From positions 1 to 64,000 of the forward strand of contig NZ_PDDM01000001.1 in the NCBI RefSeq assembly GCF_002914585.1: a stretch of DNA of 64,000 bases, given 5' to 3'. The notes beneath the pieces are model-generated. The model was not told the DNA's origin, ran no database searches, and worked only from the letters and a program-made list of their open reading frames with translations. Shown piece by piece: positions 24,063 through 33,852 of this stretch. Source of the DNA: Pseudanabaena sp. BC1403. Its GTDB lineage: Bacteria; Cyanobacteriota; Cyanobacteriia; Pseudanabaenales; Pseudanabaenaceae. Positions within the stretch are counted from its first letter, which is position 1. Each line of letters begins with the position of its first letter. Made by a program: the position numbers and the translations under genes.

Positions 24063-26498
24063 ATGCATAAACTAATCCAAGCAATTTTAGATAGCGACGA
24101 GAGAAATACTCTACAGCAGCTAGTTGCAAATTTACGCGGCACTGGAAAACGCTATTTCCTACGGAATGAGATTCTCCAATCATTTACGGAGCTTTGCGAA
24201 CAATTACCACAGCCCATTCAAACCTATCACAGTTCTTCTTTAAGGCAGTTGATCAACTACATCCACGAACTAATTTTAGATGAGAAATTAGATAACAACT
24301 TAAATGAGAAGAGTGTTTGGTTAGTTCTTCGTGCTTGGATTGGCAGCCAACAAGTGTGGAAGCTAACCGCAGATCTCACCAAAGAGACCCAGATGGACAT
24401 TCACGAACTCCTAAATCTGCGCGATCGCCAAGTTGATCGAGAACAGCCGCATATTCTCAATATTGACTTTAAACCTTTCTATCAAGGCTCTCCACGCATT
24501 AGCGATCCGCGAAATATGGGGCAGGGACTAACGTTTCTTAGCAACTACCTATGCAACAAGCTCATGAGCGCTTTCCCACACTGGTTAGAGGCGCTGTTTA
24601 TGGCTCTGCATATACTTGAGCATGACAGAATGCAGCTACTGATCAATACTCAAATTGAGTCAGGGATCGAACTAGCAAAACAGGTAAAGCTCGCGCTCAA
24701 GCTTTTAAGTGAGGAGGCTGCCGATCTTCCCTATGCAAAAGTTCATCTCGATCTCCAAGCCCTTGGCTTTGAACCAGGGTGGGGAAATACAGTTGGGCGT
24801 GCCCGCGAAACGATGGAACTACTCAATCATTTACTTGAAGATCCCGAACCTGCGATTTTGGATGCCTTTGTATCACGAGTTCCTGCAATTTTTCGCGTAG
24901 TATCTATCTCTATTCATGGCTGGATAGGTCAAGAGAGTACCTTGGGACTACCAGAAACCCGCAGCCAAGCTGCCTATGTGCTGGAGCAAGCCCGCAGTAT
25001 CGAGAAACAACTGCATATGAATATTCAACAAGCGGGACTGGACTTGTTAGATATTCATCCTCAAGTGATCGTTCTCACGCGCCTAATTCCGCATTGCATG
25101 GGAACACAATGCGATCTTACTTGGGAAAAGATTGAAGGCACTGACAATGCTTGGTTTCTGCGCGTACCCTTTCAAAAATTCAATCCAGCCATAACCGATA
25201 ATTGGATTCCCAAGTCTGAGATTTGGCCCTATCTTGAAAGTTTTGCGGTGGATGCAGAAAGGGAACTAATTGACAAACTAGGCGGCAAACCAAATTTAAT
25301 CATTGGTCACTACAGCGATGGAAATTTGGTCGCAGCGCTATTAGCTAATCGTCTCAACGCCATCCATTGCCAAATTGCCCATTCCCTAGAAAAACCGAAG
25401 CATCTATTCAGTAACCTTTATTGGCAGGATTTAGATTCCCAGTATCATTTTTCATCCCAATTTACGGCTGAGCTAATTGGCATGAATGCGGCTGACTTCA
25501 TCATCACCTCATCCTATCAAGAAATTATGGGAACCCCAGAAAGTGTAGGTCAGTATGATTCCTATCAATGCTTTACGATGCCAAATTTGTATCATGTCAC
25601 TAATGGTATTGACCTGTTCAGCCCCAGATTCAATCGCGTACCGCCTGGAGTGAATGAGCAAATATTCTTTCCTTATGATCAAATCGAAAATCGCGATCTC
25701 GAACAGCGTACCCGCATTCAATCGTTACTCTTTAATCAGGAAAACGCGCATATTTTGGGTCATCTGTCCCAACCAGATCTACGCCCAATCCTTGCTGTGG
25801 CAACGATCGCTACGATTAAAAATCTAACTGGCCTAGTAGAGTGTTTTGGGCGTAGTCCAGAGTTGCAGAAAGAATGCAACTTAATTTTAGTTACGGATGC
25901 CTTAGAAGTTGCCGATGTCACCAACTCCGATGCCGCCAATGAACTAGCTAAACTGCATAGTCTGATTTATCAATACAATTTGCATGGGAATATTCGCTGG
26001 TTAGGTGTACGTTTTTCCAATAGCGATATCGGAGAAGTTTATCGGGCGATCGCCGATCGCCAAGGAGTCTTCGTACATTTTGCTAAGTTTGAGTCTTTTG
26101 GGCGCACCATTCTTGAAGCGATGGTTTCTGGGTTACCCACCTTTGCTACTGAATTTGGCGGCTCCTTAGAAATTATTCAAGATGGCATCAATGGCTTTCA
26201 TATCAACCCCATCGATTTAGATGGAACAGCCAAAAAGATTTTACAATTTCTCAGTCAATGTCAAAGCGATCGCGAATACTGGTCTCAGCTTTCTACTCTC
26301 GCTATTCAACGCATTCAAGAGCAATATAACTGGCAACATCATACCCAAAAGCTCCTACTGCTAGCGAAGATTTACAGCTTTTGGGACTGTATCTACTCAG
26401 ACAACCGTGAAGCACGGCAACGTTATTTAGAAGCCCTCTTCTATTTGCTCTATAAACCCAGAGCCGAGCAGATTTTAGCAGAACATATGCGGCGATAA
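24063..26498 (+). CDS. susA: Sucrose synthase
   Basis: 811 residues, the normal length for sucrose synthase. The N-terminal regulatory half contains LRGTGKRYFLRNEI and the FYQGSPRISDPRNMGQGLTF region. The GT-B catalytic half has GHYSDGNLVAALLANRL, AHSLEKPKHLFSNLYW and the nucleotide-sugar site FAKFESFGRTILEAMVSGLP with the E-x7-E motif. It interconverts sucrose plus (A/U)DP with fructose plus ADP/UDP-glucose, usually working in the cleavage direction. It is followed one base later by the GH65-phosphoglucomutase gene, so the two form an operon. Confidence 0.95.
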   Translation: MHKLIQAILDSDERNTLQQLVANLRGTGKRYFLRNEILQSFTELCEQLPQPIQTYHSSSLRQLINYIHELILDEKLDNNLNEKSVWLVLRAWIGSQQVWKLTADLTKETQMDIHELLNLRDRQVDREQPHILNIDFKPFYQGSPRISDPRNMGQGLTFLSNYLCNKLMSAFPHWLEALFMALHILEHDRMQLLINTQIESGIELAKQVKLALKLLSEEAADLPYAKVHLDLQALGFEPGWGNTVGRARETMELLNHLLEDPEPAILDAFVSRVPAIFRVVSISIHGWIGQESTLGLPETRSQAAYVLEQARSIEKQLHMNIQQAGLDLLDIHPQVIVLTRLIPHCMGTQCDLTWEKIEGTDNAWFLRVPFQKFNPAITDNWIPKSEIWPYLESFAVDAERELIDKLGGKPNLIIGHYSDGNLVAALLANRLNAIHCQIAHSLEKPKHLFSNLYWQDLDSQYHFSSQFTAELIGMNAADFIITSSYQEIMGTPESVGQYDSYQCFTMPNLYHVTNGIDLFSPRFNRVPPGVNEQIFFPYDQIENRDLEQRTRIQSLLFNQENAHILGHLSQPDLRPILAVATIATIKNLTGLVECFGRSPELQKECNLILVTDALEVADVTNSDAANELAKLHSLIYQYNLHGNIRWLGVRFSNSDIGEVYRAIADRQGVFVHFAKFESFGRTILEAMVSGLPTFATEFGGSLEIIQDGINGFHINPIDLDGTAKKILQFLSQCQSDREYWSQLSTLAIQRIQEQYNWQHHTQKLLLLAKIYSFWDCIYSDNREARQRYLEALFYLLYKPRAEQILAEHMRR

Positions 26499-26499
26499 A

Positions 26500-29406
26500 A
26501 TGAAAACTCCAAGCTCCCCTGATTTGATTTATGCAGATTTGATTTATACAGATTGGACTTTGACCGAATCTCAATTCGATCCCGAACAATTGCATTCTAG
26601 AGAAACCGTATTTACCATTGGCAATGGGTATTTGGGGACGCGAGGCAGCTTTGAGGAGGGCTATCCCCATGCTGTGCCAACTACCTTGGTGCATGGAGTC
26701 TATGATGATGTGCCTGTGGTTTATACGGAACTAGTTAATTGTCCTGATTGGCTCTCATTGCAAGTGATTGTGAATGGTGAGCGATTTCGGCTCGATCGCG
26801 GCGAAATTATCAGTTATGAACGTCAGCTTGACTTGCGTTGTGGGTTGCTGACGCGATCGCTACGTTGGCGTAGCCCCAAGGGAAATACCATAGACTTACG
26901 GTTTGAAAGATTTGCTAGCTTTGCCGATCCTCAAGTATTGGGCTTGTGCTGCCAAATTACAGCCATTGATTTTAAGGGAAAGATTGAGGTGCAAGCCAGT
27001 ATCAATGGCTATTCTGACAATCAGGGTTTTAATCATTGGGAGCAATTAGATCAAGGCAAAATTGAAAAGGAAAGCGATCGCCCATCCGATAGCGAAGGAA
27101 TTTGGCTACAGGTACGGACTCGTGGTTCGCGAATTGAACTGGGTATGGCGGCAAAGCTTACCGTGATTGATGTCGAGGCAAATTTGCAAATGACAAATAC
27201 CCCAGGATATCCCACAGCGATCGCTACTTTTAATGTCGTCAAGGGACAAACCATCAACATTGAGAAGCTCGTGACCCTGTTTACATCGCAGGAAACAGAG
27301 CATCCCGTTCAAGCAGCTCAAGATAAATTGGCAGGACTTCCATCCTATGCAACTCTCCTAGAATCACATCGGCAAGCATGGGTCTCGATTTGGGAACATA
27401 GTGACATCCAGATTGGTGGCAATGTCCAGGCACAGTTAGCAGTTCGCTATAACCTATTCCAACTGTTGATCGCCGCATCTCCCCATAACGATCGCGTCAG
27501 CATTCCTGCGAAAACCCTATCAGGACTAGGCTATCGAGGTCACATTTTTTGGGATACAGAAATTTTTATTCTGCCATTTTTTACCTTCACTCAACCCGCG
27601 AGCGCCCGCAATTTGTTAACCTATCGCTATCGTACCCTCAATGGCGCAAGACGTAAGGCATCTGATAGTGGCTATAAAGGCGCGATGTTTTCTTGGGAAA
27701 GCGCGGCAACAGGTGATGAAGTAACCCCTCTTTGGTCTATGCCCAACGATCCCTATGCCAAAGCCGTAAGAATCTGGTGTCGCGATCGCGAAATTCATAT
27801 TAGCGCCGACATTGTGTATGCTGTCTGGCAATATTGGCAAGCTACGGGTGACGCTATCTGGCTGAGAGATTATGGAGCGGAAATCATTCTCGATACGGCA
27901 ATATTTTGGATGAGCCGATTGGAATGGAATGCCAATCTTGAACGCTATGAAATCTGTGGAGTAATCGGAGCCGATGAATACCACGAGCAGGTGAATAACA
28001 ATACTTTTACCAATAGAATGGTGCAGTGGCATTTAGAAAAGGCGGTAGCAGTCCATGATTGGTTACAGCAGGAATTTCCTGATCATGCTACTGACTTATT
28101 TCAAAAGCTACAACTTACATCAGATCAATCACTGAAATGGAAAGAAGCGATCACCCAAATCTATATTTCCTATAATCAAGAAACAGCAGTAATTGAACAA
28201 TGTGATGGATTCTTTCAACTTAAAGATATTGATTTAAGCACCTACGAACCTCGCGATCGCTCAATCCAAGCAGTTCTTGGCATGGACGCAACTAACGAGA
28301 GCCAAGTCCTCAAGCAACCTGATGTGTTGATGCTCCTCTACCTGATGCGTGACGAATTCAGCGATCGCCATGACTCGCTGCAAAAGAATTGGAACTACTA
28401 TGCTCCTCGCACTGACAGCACCTATGGCTCATCCCTTACTTCCGCCATTCACGCGATCGTTGCCGCTAATGTAGGTTCCGCATCCGAGGCATATCATCAC
28501 TTTTTACGAGCCGCCATGGTCGATCTCGAAGATAATCGCGGTAATACCCCAGATGGCATTCATGCGGCTTCCGCAGGTGGTGTCTGGCAAGCTGTAGTTT
28601 TTGGATTTGGCGGTATTCAACTGAAGGATAATAAACCTGTGGCAAATCCGCACCTTCCTGTCTCTTGGACTTATCTCAAATTTAAACTGCAATGGCATAA
28701 CACTTGGTATAGTTTCGATTTAGCATCCACACTTGGTCAAGCACCTGACATTCAAGGTTTCATCTTCGATCTTGATGGAGTTTTGACAGACACTGCCGAA
28801 TTCCACTATCGGGCTTGGCAGAAACTAGCTGACGAAGAAAAGCTCCCCTTCGATCGCAAGGCAAATGAAGCCCTGCGTGGGGTGGCAAGAAGAGAATCGC
28901 TGATGCTGATTGTCGGCGATCGCCATTATTCCGAAGCGGCTCTCCAAGAAATGATGGATCGCAAAAATCGCTACTATGTGGAATCAATCGAAGATACTAC
29001 TCCCCAAGATGTTTTGTCAGGAGTAATTGAACTATTAAAAGAACTCAGACAATTGGGAATAAAAATTGCGATCGCCTCCGCCAGTAAGAATGCTCGACCC
29101 GTAATCGCTAAGTTAGGCATAGCCGATCTAGTGGATGCGATCGCGGATGGCTATAGTGTGGAAAAGCCCAAGCCAGCCCCCGATCTATTTCTCTTTGCTG
29201 CTAATCAGATCGGCATTCCTCCTACTAAATGCGTTGTCGTGGAAGATGCGCCTGCGGGAGTTGCGGCAGCGATCGCCGCAGGCATGTGGGCGATCGGGCT
29301 TGCGCCTAAAGAACATAGCGATCGGTTTAATGGGACTGCTCATATTGTTCTTCCAAATTTGACAGGTATCCACTTGAGCGATATACAAGCTAAATTAGGC
29401 AAATAA
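26500..29406 (+). CDS. GH65 disaccharide phosphorylase fused to beta-phosphoglucomutase
   Basis: 968 residues in two modules. Residues 1 to about 740 are a GH65 phosphorylase: ETVFTIGNGYLGTRGSFEEG near the start, the catalytic ADEYHEQVNNNTFTN segment (Glu493/Glu496 region) and a late TPDGIHAASAGGVW phosphate-site segment. From about 752 on, a HAD/beta-PGM module begins GFIFDLDGVLTDT (nucleophile Asp757, Asp759) and includes IAIASASKNARP and KPKPAPDLFLFAANQIG. The fusion should convert a disaccharide plus phosphate to beta-glucose-1-phosphate and pass it on to glucose-6-phosphate. Trehalose-, maltose- or kojibiose-type specificity cannot be read from sequence. Confidence 0.9.
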   Translation: MKTPSSPDLIYADLIYTDWTLTESQFDPEQLHSRETVFTIGNGYLGTRGSFEEGYPHAVPTTLVHGVYDDVPVVYTELVNCPDWLSLQVIVNGERFRLDRGEIISYERQLDLRCGLLTRSLRWRSPKGNTIDLRFERFASFADPQVLGLCCQITAIDFKGKIEVQASINGYSDNQGFNHWEQLDQGKIEKESDRPSDSEGIWLQVRTRGSRIELGMAAKLTVIDVEANLQMTNTPGYPTAIATFNVVKGQTINIEKLVTLFTSQETEHPVQAAQDKLAGLPSYATLLESHRQAWVSIWEHSDIQIGGNVQAQLAVRYNLFQLLIAASPHNDRVSIPAKTLSGLGYRGHIFWDTEIFILPFFTFTQPASARNLLTYRYRTLNGARRKASDSGYKGAMFSWESAATGDEVTPLWSMPNDPYAKAVRIWCRDREIHISADIVYAVWQYWQATGDAIWLRDYGAEIILDTAIFWMSRLEWNANLERYEICGVIGADEYHEQVNNNTFTNRMVQWHLEKAVAVHDWLQQEFPDHATDLFQKLQLTSDQSLKWKEAITQIYISYNQETAVIEQCDGFFQLKDIDLSTYEPRDRSIQAVLGMDATNESQVLKQPDVLMLLYLMRDEFSDRHDSLQKNWNYYAPRTDSTYGSSLTSAIHAIVAANVGSASEAYHHFLRAAMVDLEDNRGNTPDGIHAASAGGVWQAVVFGFGGIQLKDNKPVANPHLPVSWTYLKFKLQWHNTWYSFDLASTLGQAPDIQGFIFDLDGVLTDTAEFHYRAWQKLADEEKLPFDRKANEALRGVARRESLMLIVGDRHYSEAALQEMMDRKNRYYVESIEDTTPQDVLSGVIELLKELRQLGIKIAIASASKNARPVIAKLGIADLVDAIADGYSVEKPKPAPDLFLFAANQIGIPPTKCVVVEDAPAGVAAAIAAGMWAIGLAPKEHSDRFNGTAHIVLPNLTGIHLSDIQAKLGK

Positions 29407-29468
29407 GCCCCAAATATTGCACCACCCGCGTAGCGGCAGGGCTATTTCAAGAAATAGGTAGAGAGACT

Positions 29469-29770
29469 TTAAGCAATTAAAGATAACATTGCGGGTAAAT
29501 TATGGGCAAAATAGTCAATAGCGCCTTTAATTGACTCAAAGCCATTATTTCTAAATATAGAAAGTACCCAAGTTCTAATAATCGAGAGGTTAATTGGTGT
29601 TTTACCTGCTCTTTGCTTATTCTCATCTTCATTGAAAATGACATCTTTTACCCAATGTAAGCGATTTTCAATATGCCAATGCTGTCTAATTACTTTGGCA
29701 AGCCTTGTCGAACTAGGAGGAAGAGAACTGATGTAGTAGCTTAGAGTGCTGAAGTCAATACCATCTCATT
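29469..29770 (-). pseudogene. ISAs1-family transposase, 3' relic
   Basis: The minus strand reads LSYYISSLPPSSTRLAKVIR, then HWHIENRLHWVKDVIFNEDE and TPINLSIIRTWVLSIFRNNG, ending at a TAA at 29469-29471. This is the C-terminal third of an ISAs1 (H-repeat) transposase, with the conserved HWHIENRLHW and NEDE motifs. No upstream part or terminal repeat was found, so it is a fragment left between two sucrose genes. The upstream limit is approximate. Confidence 0.8.
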
Positions 29771-29854
29771 TCTAGGCGATCGCGGCGATCAATTGTGTAT
29801 TTTGCTGTATTGCGATCGCTGATTGATGTTTGTTTCATCAGTCTCAAGATTTAA

Positions 29855-30376
29855 GATTCTAGGGTTGCACCATTAGTTAATGCTAGTGAAGGAACTTGTC
29901 TAGAGAATGTGCCGAAGAATATCTGTGAAAACTCTCTCAGAGTCATTAGAATCGATGAAGGTGGAGCAGAGATTCTTAAACAGCCAAATTACCATGCTGA
30001 TGATCGTGGTACTGAGATCATTAAACTTATTCCTTTTGGTACTGAAGTTCTTTTTCAAGTCTCTGATAGAATCGACCACTTGTCAAAAATTAGTCTAGCA
30101 GGAGGATTGACAAGATGGGTGAAGACTAAAGATTCAAGAGCAAGTTTCGATGGCAATTTAGCGTTTAATTGTAAGATGTGTGTCAAAACATTAGAAGGCT
30201 CAAACTTGAATATTCGTCAATCCCCTAGTTAGTCTTCCCCAAAAATTGGCTCTTTACAAACAGATACTATTATTACCTACAAAGGATTTGAAGGTAATTG
30301 AACTAAGATAGTTGATGAAAATGGTATTGAAGGTTTTGTGAGTTCTAAATTTTTAGTTTGTTCAGATTCTAATTGA
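29855..30376 (+). pseudogene. SH3-domain (bacterial SH3b) protein with two in-frame stops
   Basis: One frame reads APLVNASEGTCLENVPKNIC through a first SH3-like region (IKLIPFGTEVLFQVSDRIDH, GLTRWVKT) to a second SH3b domain: LEGSNLNIRQSPS, stop (TAG 30230-30232), SSPKIGSLQTDTIITYKGFE, GN, stop (TGA 30299-30301), TKIVDENGIEGFVSSKFLVC. The TGA occupies the position of the conserved Trp in the family's GxWxK pattern. The N-terminal secretion signal is absent. Two nonsense mutations in an otherwise continuous frame make this a recent pseudogene. Confidence 0.75.
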
Positions 30377-30554
30377 AATTCAGTCGTCCATTAGGAAGAT
30401 ATTTGGGAAGTTATTTCGGAATTTGCAAATATTTTTGAATAGATATTCTAAACTAGAAACTTGTAGATAATATTTTAGATTTTTATAGCTATAGTTTACC
30501 GTTATTTGGAGAATCATCCAATTCTGTTGTAGTTTATATTTAGGTTGACGAATT

Positions 30555-32693
30555 ATGTTCAACAACACCGAGAACAAGCCATTGTATATTCTGCTTATCA
30601 GCATTCATGGATTGATCAGAGGTCATAATCTAGAATTAGGTCGAGACGCAGATACTGGAGGGCAAACAAAATATGTTGTGGAATTAGCTAAAGCTCTCGC
30701 CAAACAGTCGAATGTAGAGCGCGTTGATTTGGTTACAAGGCTGATCATTGACGATGCTGTAGATCCTGACTATAGTGCAGTGACTGAAGCCTTAGCAGAG
30801 AATGTCCAGATTGTTCGGATTGAGGCGGGGCCTGAAGCCTATATTCCCAAAGAAGAATTATGGAGTCATCTTGATAGCTTTACCGATCGCCTATTTGCTT
30901 GGTTACTCGAACAGCCTCGTTTACCTGACATTATCCACAGTCATTACGCTGATGCGGGATATGTGGGCGTGCGTCTTTCTCATTTAACGGGTTTACCACT
31001 AATCCATACAGGTCATTCTTTAGGACGGGATAAATTGCGAAGATTGCTTGCCTCAGGGATGACGCTCGAACAGATCGAAGATCGCTATCACATGCTCCAG
31101 AGGGTGAGTGCGGAAGAAGATACGTTAAGTAATGCTGATTTAGTGATTACTAGCACTCGTAATGAAATCGAAGATCAGTATGAGTTGTATGACTATTACA
31201 CGCCAGAAAAAATGGCGATTATTCCCCCAGGAACCGATTTAGAGCAATTTTATCCACCGACTGAGACTGATGAAGCGATCGCCTTCAAGGAGGTTTTGAC
31301 AAAGTTTCTGAATAATCCTGACAAGCCAATTATTCTGGCTCTATCTCGTCCTGATGAACGCAAAAATATCGTGACACTTTTAGAAGCCTACGGGCGATCG
31401 CCTCGCTTGCAAGAATTAGCTAATTTAGTGATTGTGGCGGGTAATCGAGAGGATATTCGAGAATTAAATGAAGGGGCGCAAAATGTTCTAACTGAACTAT
31501 TGTTAGTGATGGATTGCTATGATCTCTATGGGCTGGTGGCTCTACCGAAACATCATATCTCAAGTGAAGTTGCGGATATCTATCGATTAGCGGCTAGTTC
31601 CAAAGGTGTTTTTGTGAATCCTGCTTTAACTGAGCCTTTTGGATTAACTCTATTGGAAGCAGCGGCGAGTGGATTGCCCTTAGTTGCTACCGAAAATGGG
31701 GGGCCAGTAGATATTATTGGCAATTGCCATAACGGTTTATTAGTTGATCCGCTAAATGGAGATGCGATCGCTGAAGCATTATTGCAAATCCTCGAAGATG
31801 CTACCCTTTGGCAGAAATTTTCCGAAAATGGCTTAAAAAATGTTGCGAAATTCTATTCATGGGATGCCCATGCTCACACTTATATCCAGAAACTTCAACC
31901 TCTCGTATTGCAGCAGGAACCCTTACCTAAGCCAACATTATCACCAAAGGCAGGTCGGTACCGCAAACGTGCGATTTTCACTGCGATCGACAATACCCTG
32001 TTGGGGGATGCGGAAGCATTGGCGCAATTTACTCAACTTATCCGCCAACAACATCGGAAGTTTTTATTTGGAATCGCCACAGGTCGCCGCTTAGATTCAG
32101 TTCTCAAGATTTTGAGAACCAATGGGATTCCCATGCCAGATGTTCTCATCACTAGTTTAGGCACAGAAATTTACTATCCACCTCGATTTACTGCTGATGT
32201 TGCTTGGAATTACCATATCGATCGTTTATGGACACCAAAAGTACTACACCGCATTATCGCTCCATTATCAGGGATAACACTGCAACCAAAGGAACAGCAA
32301 AGTCGGTTTAAAGTTTCCTATTACTACGATGCCAACGTTGCACCGTCAATGGAGGAGATTTTGACACTGTTACGTCAACAGGAATTGTCTGTGAATGCAA
32401 CCCTTTCCTTTGGTCAGTATCTGGATTTTGTACCTGCAAGAGCTTCCAAAGGGCTGGCTTTGCGATATGTTGCTAGACAATGGAATATTCCGTTAGAGCA
32501 GGTTTTGGTAAATGGTGGATCGGGTGGCGATGAAGATATGCTGCGCGGCAATACTTTGGGTGTAGTCGTCGATAATCGTCATCGTGAGGAGTTATTAGCA
32601 TTGAACGATAGCGATCACGTTTATTTTGCGGATAAAGCTCATGCTGGAGGAATTTTAGAAGCGATCGCTCATTATGATTTCTTTAACTTGTAG
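30555..32693 (+). CDS. spsA: Sucrose-phosphate synthase with C-terminal phosphatase-like domain
   Basis: 712 residues. The GT4 domain (about 1-455) has ISIHGLIRGHNLELGRDADT followed by GGQTKYVVELA, the IHSHYADAGYVG and TGHSLGRDKLRRLL motifs and the E-x7-E site NPALTEPFGLTLLEAAASGL. The C-terminal third (about 475-712) is a HAD/SPP-like domain (FTAIDNTLLG, FGIATGRRLDSVL, VNGGSGGDEDML); its first motif is AIDNTLL rather than DLDxTLL, so it may be inactive. It makes sucrose-6-phosphate from UDP/ADP-glucose and fructose-6-phosphate in the cytosol. The phosphatase gene follows 67 bp later. Confidence 0.95.
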   Translation: MFNNTENKPLYILLISIHGLIRGHNLELGRDADTGGQTKYVVELAKALAKQSNVERVDLVTRLIIDDAVDPDYSAVTEALAENVQIVRIEAGPEAYIPKEELWSHLDSFTDRLFAWLLEQPRLPDIIHSHYADAGYVGVRLSHLTGLPLIHTGHSLGRDKLRRLLASGMTLEQIEDRYHMLQRVSAEEDTLSNADLVITSTRNEIEDQYELYDYYTPEKMAIIPPGTDLEQFYPPTETDEAIAFKEVLTKFLNNPDKPIILALSRPDERKNIVTLLEAYGRSPRLQELANLVIVAGNREDIRELNEGAQNVLTELLLVMDCYDLYGLVALPKHHISSEVADIYRLAASSKGVFVNPALTEPFGLTLLEAAASGLPLVATENGGPVDIIGNCHNGLLVDPLNGDAIAEALLQILEDATLWQKFSENGLKNVAKFYSWDAHAHTYIQKLQPLVLQQEPLPKPTLSPKAGRYRKRAIFTAIDNTLLGDAEALAQFTQLIRQQHRKFLFGIATGRRLDSVLKILRTNGIPMPDVLITSLGTEIYYPPRFTADVAWNYHIDRLWTPKVLHRIIAPLSGITLQPKEQQSRFKVSYYYDANVAPSMEEILTLLRQQELSVNATLSFGQYLDFVPARASKGLALRYVARQWNIPLEQVLVNGGSGGDEDMLRGNTLGVVVDNRHREELLALNDSDHVYFADKAHAGGILEAIAHYDFFNL

Positions 32694-32760
32694 AGAGATT
32701 CCCTACCTTTAGCAGGTAATACCTTCTCAAAAAATTGTTAAGCTCATTCAACCATAACTT

Positions 32761-33603
32761 ATGCAAAAATTATTGATTTGTACTGACCTCGATCGCACCT
32801 TATTACCAAATGGGAAGCAACCAGAATCCCCTGAAGCGCGGTCAATATTTAAGCGTTTGGTAAGCCGTCCAGAAGTATGTTTGGTATATGTGAGTGGTAG
32901 AAATCTCTCTTTAGTCCAAGAAGCAATTCAAGAATATGATTTACCAACACCTCATTGGGTCATTGGTGATGTTGGTAGCACGATTTATCAACGCGATGGC
33001 GATCGCTGGAAATCTTGGCAAAGCTGGACGCAGGAGATTGCGGTCGATTGGAAAGGTTTAAATGCTGTGGACTTAGAGCCATTGTTTGTGGATTTAACCG
33101 AAATCTCGCATTTGATTTTGCAAGAGCCAGATCAACAAAACCGTTTTAAGCTCAGTTATTATCTGCCCTTAGATATCGAAAAAGATGCTTTACAGCAGTA
33201 CATCAAACTTCGACTTGAAGAACAAAATATTGCTGCAAGTTTGATTTATAGCGTTGATGAAGCCAAAGCGATCGGCTTATTGGACATATTGCCAGCCAAG
33301 GCAACTAAATTTCATGCCGTGGAATTTTTGATGAAGCAACTGGGTTTTGATTACAACAACACGTTTTTTGCGGGTGACAGTGGCAATGATATGCCATTAT
33401 TGATTAGCCCTGTGCATTCTGTTTTAGTGGCAAATGCCCATGAGGACATTATTAAACAGTCTCAAATACAAGCAAAGGAACATGGGAATACAAACTGTTT
33501 GCATTTAGCCAAGGGTGGTTTTTTGGGCATGAATGGGAACTACAGCGCAGGGATTTTAGAAGGAATTGTTCATTATTATCCAGACACAAAACAATGGATA
33601 TAG
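32761..33603 (+). CDS. Sucrose-phosphate phosphatase
   Basis: 280 residues of HAD subfamily IIB. Catalytic motif CTDLDRTLLPNG (nucleophile Asp8, Asp10), motif II YVSGRNLSLV, motif III Lys in LPAKATKFHAVEFL and motif IV FFAGDSGNDMPLL are all present. The typical length is about 250, so it is slightly longer. Its position directly after spsA supports hydrolysis of sucrose-6-phosphate to sucrose. A related sugar-phosphate phosphatase is less likely. Confidence 0.9.
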   Translation: MQKLLICTDLDRTLLPNGKQPESPEARSIFKRLVSRPEVCLVYVSGRNLSLVQEAIQEYDLPTPHWVIGDVGSTIYQRDGDRWKSWQSWTQEIAVDWKGLNAVDLEPLFVDLTEISHLILQEPDQQNRFKLSYYLPLDIEKDALQQYIKLRLEEQNIAASLIYSVDEAKAIGLLDILPAKATKFHAVEFLMKQLGFDYNNTFFAGDSGNDMPLLISPVHSVLVANAHEDIIKQSQIQAKEHGNTNCLHLAKGGFLGMNGNYSAGILEGIVHYYPDTKQWI

Positions 33604-33852
33604 CAAGTACAAGTAATAAATGTCAGGGACTTTTTGTTCTAACCGAAACTGACATCAACATAATCCATTCTATTTCTAGCTAGGTCGCCTACTGTTATTG
33701 CTCATACTCGGAAAAATCACATCTTTTCTTAGTTTTTTGCATTTATTAAGCTAGAATGCCTTCTTGTCAGAGGGTGTAATCTCAATTACATTGCTCTCAA
33801 GGCTAAGTTCTACTTCAATTCAATTAAATAACAATAATCAAAATTATTACTC

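Noticed and set aside
30299-30301. TGA read as tryptophan in the SH3b gene
   Set aside because: Neighbouring genes use TGA as an ordinary stop, and a TAG also interrupts the same frame.
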